NCBI RefSeq assembly: GCF_000253255.1
Contig: NC_015580.1
Coordinates: 1,935,001 to 1,999,000, forward strand
DNA from: Novosphingobium sp. PP1Y
Lineage (GTDB): Bacteria > Pseudomonadota > Alphaproteobacteria > Sphingomonadales > Sphingomonadaceae
DNA length: 64,000 nt
Direction: 5' to 3'
The notes beneath the pieces were generated by a model. It ran no database searches. It was given only the letters and a program-made list of their open reading frames with translations, and was not told the origin of the DNA. The translations under genes and the position numbers were made by a program. The stretch's first letter is position 1; the number at the start of each line of letters is the position of its first letter. Shown here one piece after another: positions 33,420 through 41,102 of the stretch.

Positions 33420-35306
33420 ATGCAATTCGCGCGCAAGGTCTGGAAGCTGCTGGTCGCCTTCAAGGATGCACTCGCCCTGCTTTTCCTGCTGTTGTTCTTC
33501 GGACTCATCTACGGCGCACTGGCGTCGCGGCCGACCCCGGGCCGTGTCGTCGACGGTGCACTGTTGCTCAATCTCGACGGAGTCGTGGTGGAGGAGCGCA
33601 GCGAGGTCAGCCCCTTGCGGCTCCTGCTGTCGGCTGAGGCTCCGGCCGGCGAGTACCAGGCCCGCGACATCGAACGGGCCCTGCGCGGCGCAGCCAAGGA
33701 CGATCACGTGAAGGCGGTGGTGCTGGACATGTCGCGCTTCCTTGGGGGCGGCATGGTCCACCTGCAGGAGATCGGCAGGGCGATCGACGAGGTGCGTGCG
33801 GCCGGCAAGCCGGTCCTGACTTTCGCCAACGCATATGCCGACGACGGCGTCCTGCTGGCCGCCCATGCCAGCGAAGTGTGGGTCGATCCCATGGGCGGGG
33901 CCTTCGTGGCCGGACCCGGCGGCACCCAGACCTATTACAAGGGGCTGTTCGATCGCTTCAAGGTGAATGCCCACGTCTATCGCGCCGGAACCTACAAGAG
34001 CTACGTCGAGCCCTACATTCGCAGCGACATGTCGCCTGCCGCGCGTGAAGCCAACGAGGATCTCTACGGCTCGATCTGGGCGACTTGGAAGGCCGACGTG
34101 AAGCAGGCGCGGCCCAATTCGAAGGTTGAGCAGATTGCCGGCGACCCCATGGCCTGGGTCGAGGCTTCGATGGGAGATTTCGCGCAAGGAGCCAAGGCTG
34201 CCGGACTGGTCGACCGCATCGGCGACAAGACCGAGTTCGAAAAGCGCGTTGCCGAGATCGCCGGGAAGGGGGCGGGCGGAGATGGTCCCGCCTATGCCCA
34301 TACCCGCCTCGACACCTGGCTGGCGGCCAATCCGGCCAGGGCCGAGGGTGCCAGCATCGGCGTCATCACCATTGCCGGAGAGATCGTCGACGGCGAGGCG
34401 GGCCCGGGCAAGGCCGGTGGCGACCGGATCGCCCAGCTGCTCGATGACAACATCGATGAGGGCTTCAAGGCGCTCGTTGTGCGAGTCGATTCGCCGGGCG
34501 GCTCGGTCATGGCCGCCGAGCGCATCCGCCGCGCCATCGACCGCTACAAGGCGCGCAAGATCCCGGTCGTGGTCTCGATGGCGAACATGGCGGCCAGCGG
34601 CGGTTACTGGGTGTCCACGCCGGCCGAGCGGATCTTCGCCGAGCCGGGTACGGTAACCGGCTCGATCGGCGTCTTTGCCGTCGTCACCAGTTTCGAAAAG
34701 ACCCTGGCCGATTTCGGGGTGACCAGCGACGGCGTGCGCACGACGCCGCTCTCCGGACAGCCCGACATCCTCGGCGGCTTCACGCCCGAGGTCGAGCGCA
34801 TGCTGCAGGCGTCGGTCGACAACATCTACGGCAAGTTTCTCGGAGTCGTTGCCAAGTCGCGCAAGACCACTCCTGAAAGGATCGACCGGGTTGCCCAGGG
34901 GCGCGTCTGGCCGGGAGCCGAGGCGAAGGAGCTGGGGCTGGTCGATGAGATGGGCGATCTCGATGCCGCGCTGGCTTATGCAGCGAAGCAAGGCGGCGTG
35001 GGCAACGGCAAGTGGCACGCTGAGTACATCGGCGCGCAGGAAGGCCGCTTCGAATCGATGCTGCGGCGCATGTTTGCAGGGCCAAGCGATAGCGAAGCGG
35101 TCTACGACCTGACCGGCCTGGTCGCCGCGCGTCAGGAGGCTCGGGCACGGCGGATCGCAGCGCAATTTGCCGACCTCACGGGAAGCCGCGGAGCGCAGGC
35201 CTATTGCCTGGAATGCCCTGATCTGCCGTCTATCGACGATCCGCGCGAAGCGGGTCAGGGGCTGTCGCTGATGGCCAGGATCGGGGCCCTGGCAGGGCTG
35301 AAATAG
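33420..35306 (+). CDS. sppA: Signal peptide peptidase SppA (67K type)
   Basis: 628-residue inner-membrane serine protease that degrades leftover signal peptides. N-terminal TM helix at about residues 17-36. The tandem-domain form is present: Lys193 in AGTYKSYVEPY and Ser393 in NMAASGGYWVS. They are 200 residues apart, the same spacing as Lys209/Ser409 of the E. coli enzyme. PGGSVMAAE marks the S49 fold. The start MQFARKVWKLL was chosen because the TM segment follows; the frame is open 90 bp further upstream. Confidence 0.93.
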   Translation: MQFARKVWKLLVAFKDALALLFLLLFFGLIYGALASRPTPGRVVDGALLLNLDGVVVEERSEVSPLRLLLSAEAPAGEYQARDIERALRGAAKDDHVKAVVLDMSRFLGGGMVHLQEIGRAIDEVRAAGKPVLTFANAYADDGVLLAAHASEVWVDPMGGAFVAGPGGTQTYYKGLFDRFKVNAHVYRAGTYKSYVEPYIRSDMSPAAREANEDLYGSIWATWKADVKQARPNSKVEQIAGDPMAWVEASMGDFAQGAKAAGLVDRIGDKTEFEKRVAEIAGKGAGGDGPAYAHTRLDTWLAANPARAEGASIGVITIAGEIVDGEAGPGKAGGDRIAQLLDDNIDEGFKALVVRVDSPGGSVMAAERIRRAIDRYKARKIPVVVSMANMAASGGYWVSTPAERIFAEPGTVTGSIGVFAVVTSFEKTLADFGVTSDGVRTTPLSGQPDILGGFTPEVERMLQASVDNIYGKFLGVVAKSRKTTPERIDRVAQGRVWPGAEAKELGLVDEMGDLDAALAYAAKQGGVGNGKWHAEYIGAQEGRFESMLRRMFAGPSDSEAVYDLTGLVAARQEARARRIAAQFADLTGSRGAQAYCLECPDLPSIDDPREAGQGLSLMARIGALAGLK

Positions 35307-35323
35307 CGCCGCTCAGGCGGCGT

Positions 35324-35485
35324 TCAGTCCTGCGGGGGCATTTCCTCGGGGGCCTCGTCCGGCTGGTCGAAATCCGGCGAATAGGGCGGCGCTTCCGCAG
35401 GTTGGCCCGGCTCGGTAGGTTCTGCCGGGGGGACCGGGGTTTCGGGCGGATTGTTCGCGGGGACGTCCCCGGGCTGCGTCGCCAT
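35324..35485 (-). CDS. Small proline-rich acidic protein, unknown
   Basis: 53-residue hypothetical protein, MATQPGDVPANNPPETPV at its start. It is about 30% Pro with many Glu and Asp and no hydrophobic segment, so it is probably disordered and cytosolic. It has an AGAGGT SD 5 nt before the ATG. I do not recognise a family. It sits between sppA and tRNA-Leu on the opposite strand. Composition is compatible with a real gene, but Pro-rich frames also arise by chance at this GC content. Confidence 0.5.
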   Translation of the reverse strand: MATQPGDVPANNPPETPVPPAEPTEPGQPAEAPPYSPDFDQPDEAPEEMPPQD

Positions 35486-35626
35486 GGCTACCTCTCTGGT
35501 GCTGTTCGATCTCAACGTGGGGGCGAATGGATCGCCTCGCAAGGGATGATGACGAGTCGCAGCGCTTGCCCTTTTCCGCGCGTGCTTATAAGGGCACGTC
35601 CCTTGAGTTTCAGGCTTCATCCGAAT

Positions 35627-35711
35627 GCGGGCGTGGCGGAACTGGTAGACGCGCTGGTTTTAGGTACCAGTATCGAAAGATGTGGGGGTTCGAGTCCCTT
35701 CGCCCGCACCA
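35627..35711 (+). tRNA. tRNA-Leu (UAG)
   Basis: 85-nt type II tRNA with acceptor GCGGGCG/CGCCCGC and anticodon stem CTGGT/ACCAG around TTTAGGT (anticodon TAG). It has a long variable arm, the T loop TTCGAGT, and encodes CCA. It reads CUA and probably other CUN codons. Confidence 0.96.
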
Positions 35712-35789
35712 GTTTCGCCGCGGTGAGAGGATGGGGCGAGAGAGTCGGTCGCGCACGCGACCTAAAGGATTGCACAGGAAGGCATCGAA

Positions 35790-37433
35790 ATGCAGATCGT
35801 CGAAACCACCAACGAGGGCCTGAAGCGCGCCTACACGGTGACCATCCCCGCCAAGGACATTTCCGCTCGCGTCGAGGGCGAGATCCAGAAGATCGCGCCG
35901 CAGGTGCGCATGCCCGGCTTCCGCCCGGGCAAGGTGCCAGCGAACCTCGTCAAGAAGATGCACGGCGAGGCGATTCACCGCGAAGCGCTCAACACCACCA
36001 TTCGCGAAGCGATGGACAAGCTCGTCGCCGACAATTCGCTGCGCCCGGCCATGAACCCGGACGTCGCGCTGGGCGAAGGCTATGAGCAGGGCAAGGACGC
36101 CGAGCTCACCGTCAGCCTCGAAGTTCTCCCGGTCATCGAGGCTCCTGCCATCGACGGCCTGAAGCTCGAGAAGCTGATCGTTCCGGTTGCCGAATCGGCG
36201 ATCGACGAAGCGGTGGAGCGGATCGCCTCGCAGCAGCAGCGCTTCGAGACCAAGGACGGCGCGGCCGAAGACGGCGACCAGGTGATCATCGATTTCACCG
36301 GCAAGCTCGACGGCGTCGAATTCGAGGGCGGCAAGGCCGAGAAGGCCCCGCTGGTGATCGGCTCGGGCCGCTTCATCCCCGGCTTCGAAGAGCAGCTCGT
36401 CGGCATCAAGGCCGGTGACGAGCGCACCATCACCGTGACTTTCCCCGGGGACTACCAGGCCGAAAACCTGAAGGGCAAGGAAACCACCTTCGACATCGTC
36501 GCCCACGAAGTGAAGGCTCCGGCCGAGACCAAGATCGACGACGATTTCGCCAAGGAACTGGGTCTTGAGGGTCTTGAGCAGCTCAAGGAACTGCTGAAGG
36601 GCCAGCTCGAGCAGGAAACTGCCGGCCTGACCCGTACCGCGATGAAGCGCTCGCTGCTCGACCAGCTTGCCGCCGGCCACGACTTCGACGTGCCGCCGAC
36701 GATGGTCGAGGCCGAGTTCAGCCAGATCTGGCAGCAGCTGACCCACGAAGCCAGCCACGAGGAAGATCCCGAGGCTGCGCTGAAGGAAATCGAAGCCGAG
36801 AAGGACGACTACCGCAAGATCGCCGAGCGCCGCGTTCGCCTGGGCCTGCTCCTGTCGGAAATCGGCCAGACCAACGGCGTCGAGGTTTCGCAGCAGGAAA
36901 TGTCGATGCTGGTTTCGCAGGCGGCGCAGCAGTACCGCCCCGAAGACCGTCAGCGCTTCATGGAATACGTCGCCAACGACCCGATGATGGCCGCCCAGCT
37001 GCGTGCGCCCCTCTACGAGGACAAGGTCGTCGACTTCCTGATCGAGAAGGCCGAAGTCACCGAGCGTGAAGTGACCCGCGACGAACTGCAGGCCGCCATC
37101 GAAGCCGACACCGACGAAGCGAGCGCCAAGAAGCCGGCTGCGAAGAAGGCTCCGGCGAAGAAGGCTGCCGCCAAGAAGGCCGACGTCGCCGCCGATGAGG
37201 GCGATGCCGAGGAGCCTGCCGCGAAGAAGGCTCCGGCGAAGAAGGCTGCCGCCAAGAAGGCGGACGACGCGGACGAAGCCGAAAAGCCGGCTGCCAAGAA
37301 GGCTCCGGCGAAGAAGGCCGCTGTCAAGAAGGCCGACGATGCCGACGCGGAAGGCGAAGCCAAGCCTGCCGCCAAGAAGCCGGCTGCCAAGAAGGCCCCG
37401 GCCAAGAAGGCTGCCGCGAAGACCGAAGACTGA
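35790..37433 (+). CDS. tig: Trigger factor with long Lys/Ala-rich C-terminal tail
   Basis: Ribosome-bound chaperone and prolyl isomerase. The 547 residues exceed the usual 430-450. The ribosome-docking motif GFRPGKVP is at 43-50, the FKBP-like PPIase at about 160-245 (DGDQVIIDFTGKLDG), and the chaperone arms run to about 440. Residues 446-547 are an added tail of KKPAAKKAPAKKAAAKK repeats broken by acidic patches (DVAADEGDAEE, DDADEAE), resembling histone-H1-like or HU-tail sequences. The tail could bind RNA, DNA or the ribosome. tig-clpP-clpX is the standard order. Confidence 0.95.
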   Translation: MQIVETTNEGLKRAYTVTIPAKDISARVEGEIQKIAPQVRMPGFRPGKVPANLVKKMHGEAIHREALNTTIREAMDKLVADNSLRPAMNPDVALGEGYEQGKDAELTVSLEVLPVIEAPAIDGLKLEKLIVPVAESAIDEAVERIASQQQRFETKDGAAEDGDQVIIDFTGKLDGVEFEGGKAEKAPLVIGSGRFIPGFEEQLVGIKAGDERTITVTFPGDYQAENLKGKETTFDIVAHEVKAPAETKIDDDFAKELGLEGLEQLKELLKGQLEQETAGLTRTAMKRSLLDQLAAGHDFDVPPTMVEAEFSQIWQQLTHEASHEEDPEAALKEIEAEKDDYRKIAERRVRLGLLLSEIGQTNGVEVSQQEMSMLVSQAAQQYRPEDRQRFMEYVANDPMMAAQLRAPLYEDKVVDFLIEKAEVTEREVTRDELQAAIEADTDEASAKKPAAKKAPAKKAAAKKADVAADEGDAEEPAAKKAPAKKAAAKKADDADEAEKPAAKKAPAKKAAVKKADDADAEGEAKPAAKKPAAKKAPAKKAAAKTED

Positions 37434-37457
37434 TCCCGGTCAGTGCTTTTGCGATCG

Positions 37458-37489
37458 ACGGCCCGGTGTGCTCAGGCACGCCGGGCCGT
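37458..37489 (+). terminator. Stem-loop after tig (weak terminator)
   Basis: ACGGCCCGG (37458-37466) pairs perfectly with CCGGGCCGT (37481-37489). Only two T follow, so it may stabilise the 3' end or attenuate rather than terminate efficiently. Confidence 0.45.
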
Positions 37490-37571
37490 TGTCGCATCCC
37501 GGTCCCTGCCGGATTCGAGGTATCCGTGACACGATTGTCCCATTCCGGATGTCGATTGATCGGTTAATCCC

Positions 37572-37602
37572 CTTGAACATCGGCAAACGGCACGCGACAT
37601 AG
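37572..37602 (+). promoter_or_regulatory. Possible sigma-32 (RpoH) promoter of clpP
   Basis: CTTGAA (37572-37577), a 17-bp gap and CGACATAG (37595-37602) resemble a heat-shock promoter, 26 bp before the clpP ATG. rpoH is encoded in this window and clpP is a classical target. The -10 match is only partial. Confidence 0.35.
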
Positions 37603-37627
37603 ACGGTCCAACCAGAAGAGGACTCCC

Positions 37628-38296
37628 ATGCTCGACCTGTTTGGCGCCTCGGGCGCCCAAGGAAAGTTCACCACCGATCCCGTGACCGGCGCCCTGGTGC
37701 CCATGGTCGTCGAGCAGACCAGTCGCGGTGAACGCAGCTTCGACATCTACTCGCGCCTGCTGCGTGAGCGCATCGTCTTCGTGACCGGCGAGGTCGAGGA
37801 CCACATGGCTTCGCTCATCGTCGCTCAGCTGCTGTTCCTGGAATCGGAAAATCCCTCCAAGGATATCTCGATGTACATCAACTCGCCGGGCGGTGTCGTC
37901 ACGGCGGGCATGGCGATTCATGACACCATGCAGTACATCAAGCCGCGCGTATCGACCGTGTGCATCGGCCAGGCCGCATCGATGGGCAGCTTCCTGCTCG
38001 CCGCCGGGGAGCCGGGCATGCGCATCGCGCTGCCCAATGCCCGCATCATGGTGCACCAGCCCTCGGGCGGCGCGCGCGGCATGGCATCCGACATCGAGAT
38101 CCAGGCGCGCGAAATCCTGCGCATGCGCAAGCGGCTGAACGATCTCTACGTGAAGTACACCGGCAAGTCGCTCGACGAAATCGAGCAGGCGATGGACCGC
38201 GATACCTTCCTCGAAGCCGAGGAAGCGCTGGCCTTCGGTCTGGTCGACAAGGTCTTCGAAACACGGCCCGATGCCGAGAAACAGACCGAAGGATGA
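37628..38296 (+). CDS. clpP: ATP-dependent Clp protease proteolytic subunit
   Basis: 222-residue serine peptidase forming the tetradecameric ClpP barrel. The nucleophile is in GQAASMGSFLLAAG, the His in NARIMVHQPSGG, and the triad Asp is in the later DRDTFLEAEEAL region. SPGGVVTAGMAIHD shapes the oxyanion site. An SD (AGAGGA) lies 7 nt upstream. The short N-terminal segment LDLFGASGAQGKFTTDPVTG precedes the mature core. It lies between tig and clpX. Confidence 0.96.
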   Translation: MLDLFGASGAQGKFTTDPVTGALVPMVVEQTSRGERSFDIYSRLLRERIVFVTGEVEDHMASLIVAQLLFLESENPSKDISMYINSPGGVVTAGMAIHDTMQYIKPRVSTVCIGQAASMGSFLLAAGEPGMRIALPNARIMVHQPSGGARGMASDIEIQAREILRMRKRLNDLYVKYTGKSLDEIEQAMDRDTFLEAEEALAFGLVDKVFETRPDAEKQTEG

Positions 38297-38429
38297 CGAT
38301 AAGGGCTGATTGGCAATACGCGGTGTTAGCCATTTAGCCAGTCTCAACGAATTCGGCCTAGGATTGCAAAACCGGCCCCCCGCAGAGTAGACTAATCGAG
38401 TCGCCTCAAACGGGGGCCAAAGACGGAAA

Positions 38430-39692
38430 ATGACGAAATTGAGCGGATCTGACGCGAAAAGCACCCTTTACTGCAGCTTCTGCGGCAAGTCGCAGCACGA
38501 AGTGCGCAAGCTGATCGCGGGACCCACGGTCTTTATCTGTGACGAATGCGTCGAGCTTTGCAACGACATCATTCGTGAGGAAACCAAGGCCGGGATCGCG
38601 GGCAAGAAGGACGGCGGCGTGCCGTCTCCCCGCGAAATCTGCGAGACGCTTAACGACTACGTGATCGGCCAGGACCGCGCGAAGCGCGTGCTGTCGGTAG
38701 CGGTGCACAACCACTACAAGCGCCTCAAGCACAGCGGCAAGCAGGGCGACGTCGAACTTTCGAAGTCGAACATCCTGCTCGTCGGCCCGACCGGTTCGGG
38801 CAAGACGCTGCTGGCGCAGACCCTGGCGAAAACTTTCGACGTGCCCTTCACGATGGCCGATGCCACCACGCTGACCGAAGCCGGTTACGTGGGCGAGGAC
38901 GTCGAGAACATCATCCTCAAGCTGCTCCAGGCATCCGACTACAATGTCGAGAAGGCGCAGCATGGCATCGTCTACATCGACGAGATCGACAAGATCAGCC
39001 GCAAGGCCGAGAACCCGTCGATCACCCGCGACGTCTCGGGCGAGGGCGTGCAGCAGGCGCTGCTCAAGCTGATGGAAGGCACCACCGCTTCGGTTCCGCC
39101 GCAGGGCGGCCGCAAGCACCCGCAGCAGGAATTCCTGCAGGTGGACACGACCAATATCCTGTTCATCTGTGGCGGCGCCTTCGCTGGTCTCGAAAAGATC
39201 ATCGCCGACCGCCTGCAGAAGCGTTCGATCGGCTTCGGCGCCCATGTCGCCGATCCCGACAAACGCCGCGTGGGCGAGCTCCTGCAGAAGTCGGAGCCGG
39301 AAGATCTGCTCAAGTTCGGCCTGATCCCCGAATTCGTCGGCCGCCTGCCGGTCATCGCGACGCTGGAAGATCTCGATATCGCCGCGCTCGTGAAGATCCT
39401 CAAGGAGCCGAAGAACGCGCTGATCAAGCAGTACCGCAAGCTCTTCGAGCTTGAGGACGTCGAGCTGACCTTCACCGACGAGGCGCTTGAGGCGATTGCC
39501 CAGAAGGCGATCGACCGTAAGACCGGTGCGCGTGGCCTTCGCTCGATCGTCGAGGGCCTCTTGCTCGACACCATGTACGACCTGCCGACCGAGACCGACA
39601 TCGCCGAAGTCGTGGTCGACAAGGAAGTGGTCGACGGTCGCAAGGAACCGGTTCGCGTGCTCAAGGGCGACAAGGCCGAAGCCGCCGCCTGA
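38430..39692 (+). CDS. clpX: ATP-dependent Clp protease ATP-binding subunit ClpX
   Basis: 420-residue AAA+ unfoldase that feeds ClpP. N-terminal zinc-binding domain with CSFCGKSQHEV and CDECVELC. Walker A is GPTGSGKTLLAQ, Walker B is IVYIDEIDK, and sensor and RKH-region motifs follow. In alphaproteobacteria ClpXP degrades CtrA and other cell-cycle regulators. It is 133 bp from clpP, so it may have its own promoter. A strong terminator follows. Confidence 0.97.
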   Translation: MTKLSGSDAKSTLYCSFCGKSQHEVRKLIAGPTVFICDECVELCNDIIREETKAGIAGKKDGGVPSPREICETLNDYVIGQDRAKRVLSVAVHNHYKRLKHSGKQGDVELSKSNILLVGPTGSGKTLLAQTLAKTFDVPFTMADATTLTEAGYVGEDVENIILKLLQASDYNVEKAQHGIVYIDEIDKISRKAENPSITRDVSGEGVQQALLKLMEGTTASVPPQGGRKHPQQEFLQVDTTNILFICGGAFAGLEKIIADRLQKRSIGFGAHVADPDKRRVGELLQKSEPEDLLKFGLIPEFVGRLPVIATLEDLDIAALVKILKEPKNALIKQYRKLFELEDVELTFTDEALEAIAQKAIDRKTGARGLRSIVEGLLLDTMYDLPTETDIAEVVVDKEVVDGRKEPVRVLKGDKAEAAA

Positions 39693-39714
39693 GACCTAAG
39701 CGCTGACAGACTGC

Positions 39715-39751
39715 AAAAAAGGCCGTCCGCCGTGATGCGGGCGGCCTTTTT
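39715..39751 (+). terminator. Bidirectional intrinsic terminator clpX / CDF
   Basis: GGCCGTCCGC (39721-39730) pairs with GCGGGCGGCC (39737-39746), with one G-U. It is preceded by six A and followed by five T, so it can act for both convergent genes. Confidence 0.9.
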
Positions 39752-39774
39752 GCATCAGGGCGCCGCGTTAAAGG

Positions 39775-40728
39775 TCAGATGACCTTTTCGCTTTCAAGCG
39801 CACAGGGTGCATCGGGATCGGTCTCGACCTGCAGTGTCGGGTGGCCGATGCTGAATTCGCGTTCGAGGTCGTGAGCCAGTTGACGCAGGAACGCGCCTTC
39901 CCGGCTGATGCCGGGCATGACGAGGTGGGCGGTGAGCGCAGTTTCGGTCGTGCTCATCGGCCAGATGTGAAGGTCGTGGACCCGCATGACGCCGGGCTGC
40001 TTTTCAAGGAAGGCGCGCACTTTCGCCACGTCGATGTGGTCTGGTACGGCCAGCATGCCCATGCGCAGCGAATCGCGCAGCAGGCCCCAGCTTGACCAGG
40101 CAATGACGGCAGTGATGAGCAGGGAAGTGATCGGGTCGATCACCGCCGCGCCGGTCCAGTAGATCGCCAGCCCCGCCAGCACGACCCCGGCGGAAACCGC
40201 CGCGTCCGCCATGAGATGAACAAAGGCGGCGCGCAGGTTGAGGTCGCTCTTGCTGCCTTTCGCGAAGAGCAGGGCGGACAGCGCGTTCACCGCAATGCCG
40301 ATGGCGGCCACCACGATCATGGTCATCCCGGCCACCGGCGCAGGATCGCTGAAGCGCTGGATCGTCTCGACGAGGATCGCGCCGATGGCGACCCACAGGA
40401 GCGCGGCATTGGCGATCGACGCGAGGATCGATGAGCTTTTCAAGCCATAGGTGAAACGGTCCGAGGGTGGCCGCGCGGCCAGTACGCTTGCGGCCCATGC
40501 CAGCATCAGCGACAGGACATCCGAAAGGTTGTGCCCGGCGTCGGCCAGCAATGCCATCGAGCCGCTGATCAGGCCGGCGACGACTTCGGCAATGACAAAG
40601 CCGATGTTGAGCGCGACTGCGATGGCGAAGGCCTTGCTCGCGTTGCCCGGCGGCGGCGGGGCATGATGGTGGTGCCCGTGGCTGTGACCATGGGAATGAT
40701 CATGCCCGTGATGATGTCCGCTGCCCAT
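39775..40728 (-). CDS. Cation diffusion facilitator, zinc-type exporter
   Basis: 317-residue CDF transporter exporting Zn2+ or related metals in exchange for protons. A His-rich N-terminus (GHHHGHDHSHGHSHG) precedes six TM helices. Metal-site HD pairs are visible in LLADAGHNLSDVLSLM (TM2) and FVHLMADAAVSAGVV (TM5). The cytoplasmic C-terminal domain contains HDLHIWPMSTTETALTAHL. The ATG at 40728 has GGAG 6 nt upstream; an in-frame ATG four codons earlier lacks one. It is most like CzcD/ZitB. Confidence 0.9.
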   Translation of the reverse strand: MGSGHHHGHDHSHGHSHGHHHHAPPPPGNASKAFAIAVALNIGFVIAEVVAGLISGSMALLADAGHNLSDVLSLMLAWAASVLAARPPSDRFTYGLKSSSILASIANAALLWVAIGAILVETIQRFSDPAPVAGMTMIVVAAIGIAVNALSALLFAKGSKSDLNLRAAFVHLMADAAVSAGVVLAGLAIYWTGAAVIDPITSLLITAVIAWSSWGLLRDSLRMGMLAVPDHIDVAKVRAFLEKQPGVMRVHDLHIWPMSTTETALTAHLVMPGISREGAFLRQLAHDLEREFSIGHPTLQVETDPDAPCALESEKVI

Positions 40729-41102
40729 GCGCCACTCCATCGCACGGCGGCGCATGCCCCAGCAAGCTATGAAGTATCATCACATGTCATTCTTTCTGAA
40801 AGGAAAAATGGGCGTGTCGACGATCGTCCGGTCGACGCGTGACATTTATGTCGCATAGCAATATTGAAGTATTTTCAGTAAGTCATTGAATCAATGCGAT
40901 ATTACAGATTTTTGGCAATATTGTGTCTGACGGAAATTTTGAAAATTACGTTATTGAGATCTAAAAGGAATCCCTGGCGTCAGAAAGTTGTCATGTGCGA
41001 GTGCTCTTAGCGGCTGCAGCAAATCCGACGCGGTTCTCTCCCACCGCAAATTTGCTTCCGCTCGTTTCGCTGCAACCCGATCTGACAATTCAGGGGTCCC
41101 CC
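40729..41102. other. Intergenic region between CDF and TonB receptor genes
   Basis: 374 bp without a credible gene. 40840-40970 is strikingly AT-rich compared with the rest of the window and probably contains the divergent promoters. CGTGTCGAC (40813-40821) and GTCGACGCG (40831-40839) form an imperfect 9-bp inverted repeat, a candidate metal-regulator operator. Confidence 0.5.

Noticed and set aside
33309..35165. Long open frame antisense to sppA (about 618 codons)
   Set aside because: It runs through the full SppA gene on the other strand, has His/Arg/Leu-rich composition typical of GC-rich shadow frames, and shows no motif.
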